The notes beneath the pieces were generated by a model, which was not told where the DNA came from, made no database searches, and saw only the letters and a list, made by a program, of their open reading frames with translations. From positions 1,736,001 through 1,800,000 of the forward strand of contig NZ_LT963352.1 of NCBI RefSeq assembly GCF_900236475.1: a stretch of DNA of 64,000 nt. Direction: 5' to 3'. The first letter of the stretch is position 1, and each line of letters begins with the position of its first letter. This document shows positions 34,722-42,651 of the stretch, one piece after another. The DNA is from Streptomyces chartreusis NRRL 3882. GTDB lineage: Bacteria > Actinomycetota > Actinomycetes > Streptomycetales > Streptomycetaceae. The position numbers and the translations under genes were made by a program.

Positions 34722-35351
34722 TCAGCCGATGGCCTGGTACGCGAGCACGCCGCCGAAGAAGATGACGCCCACGCCCGCCAGGAGGTCCACGCCCTGGAGC
34801 ATCCGGGAGGTGAACCAGCGGCGGAACAGCATGGCCCCGGCGCTGAGGGTGGTGAACCACAGCAGCGTGCCGGAGCCGACGCCGACGAGCATGGCGAGCG
34901 AGTCCGCGAGCGTGTCGGTGACGTTCGCCGCCGTGGCGGCGGCGAAGGCCGCCGCCCAGTAGCCGATCGTCGCCGGGTTGGCCGCCGTCGCCGTGAGAGC
35001 CGTACGGAAGGCCTCCCACGGCTGCACCGTCTCGCCCTCGGTGTCGACGACCGCGCTCCTGGCCCGGAAGGCCGAACGCACGGAGCGGAAGCCCAGATAC
35101 GCCATGACCACGGCACCGGCGAGCCCGAGCGCGGTCCGCAGCACCGAGATGTCCAGCAACTTGCCGACACCCGCGAGGCCCAGGCCGGCGTACAGCACGT
35201 CGATGGCCGCCGCGCCGAGGCCGATGGCGAATCCGCACAGAAAGCCGTTGCGCAGCACACTGCGCACGCACAGCAGCCCGATGGGACCGAGTGGCAGTGC
35301 GACGAGGAAGCCGAGTCCCAGACCCGCGCTCCAGGCCGGAATCACGCTCAC
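34722..35351 (-). CDS. LysE/RhtB-type amino acid exporter
   Basis: A 209-residue membrane protein with six hydrophobic segments. The start (SAGLGLGFLVALPLGPIGLLCVRSVLRNG) is the LysE-family signature; ALTATAANPATIGYWAAAF carries the conserved NP motif. LysE proteins export lysine, arginine or related basic and small amino acids. In this context export of the amino-acid-like product or relief from lysine analogues is likely. The start is GTG at 35351 (GGGGGAGC upstream). It follows the HemN-like gene by 98 bases and may be the last gene of that operon. Confidence 0.87.
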   Translation of the reverse strand: MSVIPAWSAGLGLGFLVALPLGPIGLLCVRSVLRNGFLCGFAIGLGAAAIDVLYAGLGLAGVGKLLDISVLRTALGLAGAVVMAYLGFRSVRSAFRARSAVVDTEGETVQPWEAFRTALTATAANPATIGYWAAAFAAATAANVTDTLADSLAMLVGVGSGTLLWFTTLSAGAMLFRRWFTSRMLQGVDLLAGVGVIFFGGVLAYQAIG

Positions 35352-35449
35352 CGTCTGCTCCCCCGCCGCACCACGCCGTTCACCCCGGCCCCCGATAAAC
35401 GGGTTTGCGCCAATTCCCCCGCCTCCTTGCGGCACACCCGTCGGTCAGG

Positions 35450-36748
35450 TCATTCGACGAGTTCGGATATGCCGAAGCGTACCTCACCGGGGGCCGCGGG
35501 ACTCAGGTCCTCCGGCGCGTAGAACATCTCGTAGACATTCGTGGACAGCAGTTGGCCGGCCCGGGTCAACGAATACACGTCGTCGCCCTGCTTTTCCAGC
35601 CAGCCCTTGTCGAGAAGCTGTTCCAGTTCGCTGCCGAAGACGTCCTCCATCGTGACCCCGAACCGGTTCTCGAAGTCGTGACGGTAGATCTCGCACATTT
35701 TCAGGCCACGGATCATGACCCGGCGCATCTCCTGCTCCTTGGTGAGATACGTGGCGAAATCGAGCGGGACCTTCCCCTCCTCCACCAGCTCGTAGTACTG
35801 CTTGAGCGGCTTGACGTTCACGAACAGCCGGTCGTGGATCACGCTCTTCGACGACACGCCGAAGCCGATCATCGGCCAGGTGCGCCAGTAGTACTCCAGG
35901 AACCGCGAGTAGTCCTCGCAGCGGTCGGGGTGGTAATAGCCCGTCGAGCTGCGGCGCTTGAACCCGGCCGCCTCCAGGGCCTCGATGGCGTACACGTACA
36001 TGCGCTCTTCGTCCTCGGGCGTCGGCAGCGCCATCTTCTCGGACTTGATCAGCGAGTGGAACGCGGTCTTGGGCCAGATCTCCAGGCCGTAGGCGGTGAT
36101 GCAGGCGGGTTCCAGCTCGATCGCCCGGTCCACGCTGTGCTTCCAGTCGTCCAGGGACTGGTCGGGCAGCGGGAAGATCAGGTCGATGTTGGTGTGGGTG
36201 AAACCGCCGTCGACGATGGTCCGGTAGGCCCGCTCGGCGGTGGCCAGGTCGTGCGAACGGTTGCAGATCTGCAGCAGGCGGTCGTCGAAGGCCTGGACCC
36301 CCAGGTTGAGCCGGTTGAAGCCGGACTCGCGCATCCGCGCGATCTTGGCCTCGTCCACCGTCGACGGGTCGAACTCCAGGGCGATCTCCGCCCCTTCGTT
36401 GAACTCGAAGGACTCGCGGCACACGTCGAGCAGCCGGGCCGTCTGGTCGCCGGTGAGGATGCCGGGCGTACCGCCGCCGAAGTAGACGGCGTCCACACGG
36501 AAGGCGGGGAACACCCGGTTCGCGGCGAAGGCGCGGATCTCCTTCTCCAGGGCGTCGACGTACTGCGCGAAGTGCTGCTCGTTCTTGTTGATGTAGACGG
36601 TGTAGTCGCAGAACCCGCACTTGGTGATGCAGAACGGCACGTGCAGGTAGAGCACGGCGTTCTCGGGGCGGAAGTACTCCTCGTACTCGTGCTTGCGGTA
36701 CTTGAAGGGGTAGGTGTGGATGTTGCGGCGAACGATCTTCTCGGCCAT
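35450..36748 (-). CDS. HemN/HemW-like radical SAM enzyme
   Basis: A 432-residue radical SAM protein of the coproporphyrinogen dehydrogenase-like family. The 4Fe-4S ligands are C40-x3-C44-x2-C47 (CITKCGFC, followed by DY as in HemN). The SAM site is GGGTPG near residue 108, and the C-terminal HemN_C-like domain is present (VMIRGLKMCEIYR). HemN-like enzymes in natural product clusters do cyclopropanation, methylation or other radical chemistry, often using two SAM molecules. It is not the housekeeping heme enzyme by context, because it sits third in the ferredoxin/radical SAM operon. Confidence 0.85.
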   Translation of the reverse strand: MAEKIVRRNIHTYPFKYRKHEYEEYFRPENAVLYLHVPFCITKCGFCDYTVYINKNEQHFAQYVDALEKEIRAFAANRVFPAFRVDAVYFGGGTPGILTGDQTARLLDVCRESFEFNEGAEIALEFDPSTVDEAKIARMRESGFNRLNLGVQAFDDRLLQICNRSHDLATAERAYRTIVDGGFTHTNIDLIFPLPDQSLDDWKHSVDRAIELEPACITAYGLEIWPKTAFHSLIKSEKMALPTPEDEERMYVYAIEALEAAGFKRRSSTGYYHPDRCEDYSRFLEYYWRTWPMIGFGVSSKSVIHDRLFVNVKPLKQYYELVEEGKVPLDFATYLTKEQEMRRVMIRGLKMCEIYRHDFENRFGVTMEDVFGSELEQLLDKGWLEKQGDDVYSLTRAGQLLSTNVYEMFYAPEDLSPAAPGEVRFGISELVE

Positions 36749-36815
36749 CTGGCTGCTGCTCCTTGTCAGGCTCGCCGTGCGGCGGCGGAGGGGTGACCGG
36801 GCGGGAGGGGGGCCG

Positions 36816-38321
36816 TCAGCACAGCACCCGGAAGGGCTCGTAGCCGGTGGGCTGGTCCAGGGCGGGCCGGTCGTTGGGGACCACGGGGCGGCCGCAGGAG
36901 ACGAACAGGTCGTCGTACCGGTCCCGGGAGCGCGCCCGGTAGTCGGCCGTGGACCTGGCCAGCATCTTGATGACCTCCTCGGCCAGCATCAGCTGGTACT
37001 GGCACGACTCGTCGTTGAGGACGTTGACGTCGCCCGAGGCCACGTGGTTCTCCTGCCGGCAGCCGCCGCCGCACAGGTAGCGGGCCCAGCACGCGCCGCA
37101 CACGGGGTGCTCGTCGACCGAGCGCCGCCACTCGGGGTGCTCCCGGGTGATCCCCTCGGAGCCGGTGCCGACGTCGAAGCTCTCGTCGCCGACGAGGCGG
37201 TGGCAGGGGCTGATGCTGCCGTCGGGTGAGTGCGTGTAGTACGTCCGGCCGCCGGAGCAGAAGGCGAGGGCGGTGGCCCCCTCGGTGACCATCTGCACGG
37301 TCCGCTCGTACTCCAGCACGCCCTTGAAGCGGTTGTCGGGCGCGAAGAGGGACGGGTAGTGCAGCAGGAAGTCCTTGAACTGCTCGACGATGCCGGGCTG
37401 GAGGAAGTGGTTGATGTACTGGATGCCCTGCGGCTCGGAGAGCTTGCGGTCGCCGAGGGTGAGGGCGATGGGGACCTTCGTGTCCTTCTCCACCGGGTAC
37501 ACGCCCGGATAGATCTGGAAGTAGTCGAACAGGTCCAGCTGCCACAGGTCGTGCACGCTGTCCTTGAGGCTGGGCTCGCCGGTGGCGATCGTCATCCGCG
37601 CCACCAGCGTGATGTCGTCGCCGCACGCCTCCCGCAGCCGCCACAGGTTGCGCATGATCCGGTCGTAGGACCCCATGCCGTTCTTGGAGGGCCGGTTGGC
37701 GTCCTGGACCTCGCGACCGCCGTCGATGGAGACCGAGACGATGAAGCGGTACGCGCGGAACAGCTCCTCGATGCCCTGCGGCATCAGCGTGAGGTTGGTG
37801 GAGATGCGGTGCACGAACTCGGTGCCGTCCCGCTGCGAGACGGTCCGGGCGCGCTCGCAGATCTTCTGGATCACGGCAAAGTTCGCCAGCGGTTCGCCGC
37901 CGAAGAACTCGAAGCGGACACGCTGTCCGGGCACGGCGTTGCGCTCGATGAAGTCGAAGATCCAGGCGATCGAGTGCTCGCCCATGGCCTCGGTGATCCG
38001 GCCGTAGTCCCCGCCCTCGGCGAAGCAGTAGGTGCAGGCGAGGTTGCAGACGTTGGTGAGGTTGACGTTGACCGCGAAATCGGCCCCGTCGGACAGCGAA
38101 CTCTCCCGCAGCCGGGAGCGGTTGACGCCCTCGTCCGCGCCCACGGCTTGCCGCATGCGCTCCCACGCCTGCCGCTCCGGGGGCAACAGGCTGTCGACGC
38201 CTGACTCCAGGCGCTCGGCGGTGCCGGCCGGGGCCAGCAGCAGCCGGTGGTTGTCGGTGAGGAACACCGCGGAGGTGTCGTCGCTGAAGGGCAGCACGCG
38301 GTAGTCGGTTCCGTGCTTCAT
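36816..38321 (-). CDS. Radical SAM/SPASM-domain enzyme
   Basis: A 501-residue radical SAM enzyme. The cluster motif is C92-x3-C96-x2-C99 (CNLACTYCF), followed by FFGGEPLAN. Near the C-terminus is a SPASM domain with CGACWARYLCGGGC and later Cys residues that bind auxiliary Fe-S clusters. The ~90-residue N-terminal extension resembles the peptide-binding part of RiPP-modifying maturases. No precursor peptide gene was found near it, so a small-molecule substrate or a carrier is possible. It is separated by 41 and 67 bases from the other two radical SAM genes. Confidence 0.86.
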   Translation of the reverse strand: MKHGTDYRVLPFSDDTSAVFLTDNHRLLLAPAGTAERLESGVDSLLPPERQAWERMRQAVGADEGVNRSRLRESSLSDGADFAVNVNLTNVCNLACTYCFAEGGDYGRITEAMGEHSIAWIFDFIERNAVPGQRVRFEFFGGEPLANFAVIQKICERARTVSQRDGTEFVHRISTNLTLMPQGIEELFRAYRFIVSVSIDGGREVQDANRPSKNGMGSYDRIMRNLWRLREACGDDITLVARMTIATGEPSLKDSVHDLWQLDLFDYFQIYPGVYPVEKDTKVPIALTLGDRKLSEPQGIQYINHFLQPGIVEQFKDFLLHYPSLFAPDNRFKGVLEYERTVQMVTEGATALAFCSGGRTYYTHSPDGSISPCHRLVGDESFDVGTGSEGITREHPEWRRSVDEHPVCGACWARYLCGGGCRQENHVASGDVNVLNDESCQYQLMLAEEVIKMLARSTADYRARSRDRYDDLFVSCGRPVVPNDRPALDQPTGYEPFRVLC

Positions 38322-38362
38322 GTGTGTCTCCCCCTTGTCTCCCTGGTTGCCGGGACCGGGGC

Positions 38363-39799
38363 TCAGCGGCGGGTGCCGGGCTGGAAGAGGGGCAGCGGCG
38401 ACACGTCCTCGTTCAGGGTGCCGGCGGCCACCTCCACGGTCGGGAAGTGGGCCCGGTCGAAGACCTGGTGGAGGCTGGAGGTGCACCGGTCCGGGATGGC
38501 CACCTGGACGCCGAGCTCGTCGGGCGTGCTCTTGGCCGCGATGTAGCGGAAGCTCTCCCGCGGCTTGAGCTCGACGATCTCCCAGCTGCCGTCCGCGGCC
38601 GGATCGCCGTAGCGGCGGGTGTACGCGGTGGCGGGCGCGTCGGACTCGTTGCGCATCTGTACGTGGAGGGCGCGGACGTCGCCGTGCCAGTCGAAGGACG
38701 CCACGTCGAGGTCGACACCGGCGGGCAGGTCCTGGACCTTGTTGCGGCGCCGGGCGTCCGGCAGCAGCTTGAGGGGCGCGCGGGTGCCGCAGGATGCGCA
38801 GTTGCCGTCGGCGTCCACCCCGACCAGGTCGGCGTTCAGGCCGTACCGGGTGACCTGGAGCAGGCCGCACTGACTGCACCAGGTGTTGGTGGACTCGGTG
38901 TCGTAGACGTTGCCGAGGTAGACGTGGTTCAGGCCCATGTCGAGGGCGACCTTGCGGGCGCGTTCCAGGCGGTCCACGGGCGTGCGGATGGTGTCCGTCA
39001 TCTTGTAGTCGGGGTGGAACCGCACGAAGTGGGTGGGGATCGACGGGTCCAGCCGCTCACCGACGAACGTGGCCATCTCGCGGGCGGTCTTCTCGTCGTC
39101 GCTGAGGTCGGTGACCATCAGCGTGGAGACCTCGACGTGCTTTCCGGCCCGGTAGACCTGCTCGGTGCCTTCCAGCACCGGCTCCAGCCAGCCCTTGGTG
39201 ATCTTGCGGTAGTACTTCGGGTCGAGGGACTTGATCGACACCGAGAAGATGTCGATGACGGGGATGAGCTCCTCGATCGCCTCGCCGCTGATGAAGAACG
39301 CGGACTTGTAGAGGTTGACGATGCCGGCGGCCTTGGCGAGGGCGGCGGTCTCGACGACGAACTCGTGCCACACTACCGGGTCGTTGTAGGTCCAGGAGAT
39401 GACCTTGATCCCGTGCCGGACGGCGATGTCGACGACTTCCTCGGGCGTGTAGTGGTAGACGTCCTTGTCCTCGACGTAACGCGCCTGGGACGTCTTCCAG
39501 TTGTGGCAGTAGTCGCAGTTGAGCATGCAGCCGACGTTGCCCATGGAGAGGATGCGGGCGCCGGGCGCGTAGTGGAAGACCGCCTCGGTCTCGATCGTCT
39601 CCTCGGTGGCGTGCACCGAACGCCCGTAGTTGAGGGTGACCAGGCGTCCGTCGCGGTTGGCGCGCACCATGCAGAAGCCGTGCTGGCCGGGGCGGATGCG
39701 GCAGTTGCGTGGGCTGAGGTGACATCGCACGACGTCGTCGTCGAGCCGTTCCTCCAGCCGGGCTGGATGGGGTTCCTGGTTCCAGGTGGTCTGCGTCAC
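38363..39799 (-). CDS. AmmeMemoRadiSam-type radical SAM enzyme
   Basis: A 478-residue radical SAM protein similar to the PflA-like enzyme of the AmmeMemoRadiSam system. The motif is C91-x3-C95-x2-C98 (CMLNCDYC) after GNVG, with the family N-terminus VVRCHLSPRNCRIRPGQHGFC and a four-Cys zinc- or cluster-binding knuckle (CSQCG...CASCG) near 308-333. The C-terminal ~130 residues form an extra beta-rich domain. The usual partners (AMMECR1, MEMO) are absent. The start is GTG at 39799. It follows the ferredoxin gene by 76 bases. Confidence 0.83.
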   Translation of the reverse strand: MTQTTWNQEPHPARLEERLDDDVVRCHLSPRNCRIRPGQHGFCMVRANRDGRLVTLNYGRSVHATEETIETEAVFHYAPGARILSMGNVGCMLNCDYCHNWKTSQARYVEDKDVYHYTPEEVVDIAVRHGIKVISWTYNDPVVWHEFVVETAALAKAAGIVNLYKSAFFISGEAIEELIPVIDIFSVSIKSLDPKYYRKITKGWLEPVLEGTEQVYRAGKHVEVSTLMVTDLSDDEKTAREMATFVGERLDPSIPTHFVRFHPDYKMTDTIRTPVDRLERARKVALDMGLNHVYLGNVYDTESTNTWCSQCGLLQVTRYGLNADLVGVDADGNCASCGTRAPLKLLPDARRRNKVQDLPAGVDLDVASFDWHGDVRALHVQMRNESDAPATAYTRRYGDPAADGSWEIVELKPRESFRYIAAKSTPDELGVQVAIPDRCTSSLHQVFDRAHFPTVEVAAGTLNEDVSPLPLFQPGTRR

Positions 39800-39875
39800 G
39801 GACTGTCCTTCCGTCAGGGAGAGGTGGGCAGTTGTGCCGTGCGGTGGTGCGGAGCGGAACCGTTTCGTCGGCGCG

Positions 39876-40235
39876 TCAGGCGTGGGCTGCCGACCGGGGC
39901 AGCTCGGTGATGTGCTCGTGGTCGGCCGCGACGGGGCCGACCTCCGTGGCGCCGCCCGGTGAGCCGAGGTCGGTCGTGGCGGTGAAGAACTCGGCGTTCA
40001 CTCGCTCGTACACCTGCCACTCCTCGGGGAGTTCGGTGTCCCGGTGGATCGCCTCCACCGGGCAGACCGGTTCGCAGGCCGAGCAGTCGATGCATTCGTC
40101 GGGGTGGATGTACAGGGTGCGCGAGCCCTCGTAGATGCAGTCGACGGGACAGACGTCCAGACACGCCTTGTCCTTGACGTCGACGCAGGGCTGGGCGATT
40201 ACGAAGGTCAACAGTTCCCCCATTGCCATGCTCAC
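39876..40235 (-). CDS. 7Fe (3Fe-4S/4Fe-4S) ferredoxin, FdxA-like
   Basis: A 119-residue ferredoxin. It has the actinobacterial FdxA pattern FVIAQPCVDVKDKACLDVCPVDCIYEG and CIDCSACEPVCPVEAI, giving one 3Fe-4S and one 4Fe-4S cluster, plus a C-terminal tail of ~40 residues. As first gene of an operon with three radical SAM enzymes it very likely feeds them electrons. I use the GTG at 40235; in-frame ATGs at 40229 and 40223 are alternatives. An iron-box-like operator lies about 160 bases upstream. Confidence 0.9.
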   Translation of the reverse strand: MSMAMGELLTFVIAQPCVDVKDKACLDVCPVDCIYEGSRTLYIHPDECIDCSACEPVCPVEAIHRDTELPEEWQVYERVNAEFFTATTDLGSPGGATEVGPVAADHEHITELPRSAAHA

Positions 40236-40391
40236 GGTGAAGTACCCGAAAGGTGGTGCCGCGCTGACGTGCGGAAGAGCTTCGGTTTCGCAGGAGCAGC
40301 GCGGCTGATCGGGGCGCGGCTCGGCAAAGAGTGGCGGGGGAATTGCGGACGCGTCAAGGAGATCGCATTGAGACTGCTGACTGGATTTCTC

Positions 40392-40410
40392 GAAGGTAAG
40401 GCAAGCCTTA
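40392..40410. promoter_or_regulatory. Iron box (IdeR/DmdR-type operator) candidate
   Basis: GAAGGTAAGGCAAGCCTTA matches 16 of 19 positions of the actinomycete iron-box consensus TwAGGTwAGSCTwACCTwA. It lies in the 303-base gap (40236-40538) between the LmbU-type gene and the ferredoxin gene, where the promoter of the ferredoxin/radical SAM operon must be. The rest of that gap contains no supported gene. It suggests repression under iron sufficiency. Confidence 0.6.
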
Positions 40411-40538
40411 TTGAATTCGCCGTCCTCGCCGACCAGGGCACCTTGCCTCCGGGAGGGGGCCGGACGGTGCCGGCCGCCGCCCGAGGATGACCGAAAGCAG
40501 CCGTGGCCGGCGCGGGCGGTGGGGCCGGGGACGGATCT

Positions 40539-41144
40539 TCAGGGCTCGGCCCCGTCGTCGAGTCCGGCCGCCCGGTCGAGACTGGCGGTGATCCATTCGG
40601 CCAGTTCGAGACCGTCGCGCTCGGCGGCCCTGGTCCAGGCGGTCTCCTGCTCCGCGGTGGTGCGCAACTGCAGCCGCACGTGGCGCGGTTCGCGGACGTC
40701 GGACGGATCGGCCAGTTCCTTGCGCAGTTCGTGCCGGAGCCGGTTGCGGGACCAGCCCTCCCGGGCGGCTCGGTTCAGCCAGCTGCGGCGCTCCTCGGGG
40801 GCCAGGGAGGCCACTTCGGCGTGGTGCTGGAAACTGAGTCTGGGATGCCGTTCGGAGGCCGGAAAACGCCTGGCGATCCACGCGTAGTTGCGCAGGGTCT
40901 TGTAGTCGAGACCCGTTTCCTCCATCGCCTGGCGGTACTTTCCGGGGTATCTTTCCTGGCCGTACACGAGCCAGTCACCGTGCCACCAGCAGGAGGAATC
41001 CGCTATCAGGAAGAGGTGTTTTCCGACGCGTTTCCACTCCGCCAGGGAAAAGCCGGGTGGCAGGACCAGACTGGTGCGCCGGGTGACAGCGGCTCCGATG
41101 ACGGGGTGTTCGGACACACTGTGCAGCGCGGTCGAGTTGCCCAA
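40539..41144 (-). CDS. LmbU-family cluster-situated transcriptional regulator
   Basis: A 201-residue protein of the LmbU/NovE family found in lincomycin, aminocoumarin and other antibiotic clusters. The diagnostic core is TRRTSLVLPPGF, WKRVGKHLFLIADSSCWWHGDWLVYGQERYPGKY, then LDYKTLRNYAWIARRFP and LSFQHHAEVASL. LmbU activates biosynthetic promoters directly. I propose the TTG at 41144, preceded by AAGGGGG; a GTG at 41117 is an alternative. The frame is open to 41297. Rare start codons are known in this family. It is likely the pathway activator of the island. Confidence 0.85.
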   Translation of the reverse strand: MGNSTALHSVSEHPVIGAAVTRRTSLVLPPGFSLAEWKRVGKHLFLIADSSCWWHGDWLVYGQERYPGKYRQAMEETGLDYKTLRNYAWIARRFPASERHPRLSFQHHAEVASLAPEERRSWLNRAAREGWSRNRLRHELRKELADPSDVREPRHVRLQLRTTAEQETAWTRAAERDGLELAEWITASLDRAAGLDDGAEP

Positions 41145-41581
41145 GCCGGTTCCCCCTTCTCTCCGGGGAAGGACAGGTTGCTCTGATCGCGACGGAGTCT
41201 GACACCGGGTTCCGGCCGCGGTCCAGGCCGTCGAGCCGTCAGCCGCGAGTCTGGCCCGAAGGCGACGGTCGGCCAGCACGGCCGAATCGCTCCGCACCCG
41301 CCACGCCGAAGGCCTTCCAGCCCATTACTGGACGCGCCGCAGATCCTGCTGCCCTGTTCAGGACAGGCCTGAAAATGCTGCTGCAACACGCCGACGCCGG
41401 TCACATCCCACCGGTTCGCTTCGGTGGGTGACCGCGGTGTGCCGCTGCTCGTCGGTCAGCCCCTGCCCGGTCGGCCGGGTCGGCAGGCATGGCATGGCAT
41501 GGCATGGCATGGCATGGCCGGAACCCGCCGGTCCGGTCTGTTCCCGGGCTCTCGATGCGCCGGCCCGGAACCCCCGCTGCG
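41145..41581. other. Intergenic stretch with hairpin, upstream of the LmbU-type gene
   Basis: 437 bases without a supported gene. It holds the promoter region of the LmbU-type gene, a perfect 7-base hairpin (CCCACCG at 41407-41413, CGGTGGG at 41422-41428) that may end the EamA operon transcript, and a pentanucleotide repeat described separately. Confidence 0.5.
41486..41518. repeat. Pentanucleotide microsatellite (GGCAT)6
   Basis: Six perfect copies of GGCAT plus a partial seventh. It lies 64 bases downstream of the EamA stop and ~340 bases upstream of the LmbU-type start, outside coding sequence. Such repeats can change copy number by slippage. Confidence 0.9.
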
Positions 41582-42604
41582 CTACCGCCCCTTGCCCCCG
41601 CCCGGGCCGGCCGGGGTCTCGCTCGGAGGGCGCTCCGGGGCCGGCCGGGGGAGTCTGGCGCGGTCGAAGACGTGGAAGCTGAAGAAGACACCGCCGATGA
41701 CCAGCAGGCCGCCCCAGAGCTCCTGGGCGGTGGGGAGGCGCTGTTCCCAGATCAGGTAGAAGAAGGCTCCGAACACCGCCTCCATCCCGATGATCGGGCC
41801 CATGACCGTCGCCGGGAGGCGCTTCGACGCGATGTTCCAGAACCACGTGGCGCACCACGAGCCCAGCACGGCAAGCGCCGCGCACCAGGCGAGGAACGAC
41901 CCCAGCGTGCCGGCGTCGGCGAACGGGGACGTGCCCTCGGCGGACTCGGCCAGCGGCAGCAGGACGAGGGAGCCGAGGAAGGCGCCGATACCGATGCAGG
42001 CCGTCCACGTGGCGTTGTCCGGGACGCGGGTCGCGCGCCGCAGGATGATCCGGTTGGCGATGACGAAGTACGACCAGGCCACACACGCCGCGAACCCGAG
42101 CGCCGCGCCCGCGAGCCGGTCCTGCCCGTCGCCCGCCGTCCCCAGGGAGGCGGTACCGCCGTTCACCAGGAACAGCCCGGCGGCGATGACGGCGATGGGC
42201 AGCAGCCCGCTGCGCCAGGCGAAGACCTTCTCGACGGCGTTGGAGATCAGCGAGACCATGACGGGGATCAGACCGGTCATGGCCGAGGCGAGGACGCCGC
42301 CGCCGACGGACGCGGACATCGACAGCAGCAGGTAGAAGCCGATGTATCCCACGACTCCCAGGTGCATCGCCTTGAGGACGTCTCGCTTCCCCAGGGCGCG
42401 GAGCCTGCCGGGCCGCGCCAGCAGTACGGCGGCCGACATCAGGCCGAAGACGGCGTACCGGCCGAGGACGAGGTAGTAGATGTTGACGGGGTCGACGGCG
42501 GCGGGGCCCAGGAAGGTGAAGCCCCACAGGGCCGTGGCGAGGAGCGCGGCCGACAGCCCGACGAGGGCGGGCACGGACCGGCGCCGCCGCCGCGTCGGGT
42601 CCAT
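41582..42604 (-). CDS. EamA/DMT-family transporter
   Basis: A 340-residue membrane protein with ten predicted helices in two EamA repeats (first from ~12, second from ~165: GAALGFAACVAWSYFVIANRIIL). The final ~30 residues are a proline-rich cytoplasmic tail. DMT proteins export amino acids and metabolites. The ATG has GGAGAGG upstream. It is the last gene of a five-gene minus-strand operon (GATase, GNAT, FAD oxidase, decarboxylase, EamA), so it likely exports the product or an intermediate and complements the LysE exporter. Confidence 0.85.
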   Translation of the reverse strand: MDPTRRRRRSVPALVGLSAALLATALWGFTFLGPAAVDPVNIYYLVLGRYAVFGLMSAAVLLARPGRLRALGKRDVLKAMHLGVVGYIGFYLLLSMSASVGGGVLASAMTGLIPVMVSLISNAVEKVFAWRSGLLPIAVIAAGLFLVNGGTASLGTAGDGQDRLAGAALGFAACVAWSYFVIANRIILRRATRVPDNATWTACIGIGAFLGSLVLLPLAESAEGTSPFADAGTLGSFLAWCAALAVLGSWCATWFWNIASKRLPATVMGPIIGMEAVFGAFFYLIWEQRLPTAQELWGGLLVIGGVFFSFHVFDRARLPRPAPERPPSETPAGPGGGKGR

Positions 42605-42651
42605 GTCCGTCACCTCTCCTCGGTCCGCGGGCGTCGTACGGGGTGTCACCG

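Noticed and set aside
35450..36748. Housekeeping HemN/HemW for heme synthesis
   Set aside because: It lies inside an operon with other radical SAM genes and an exporter, far from heme genes; still possible but less likely.
41358..41581. Short protein containing the GGCAT repeats
   Set aside because: Frames through the repeat give Met/Ala/Trp/His runs with no ribosome site or similarity; the repeat lies between two genes.
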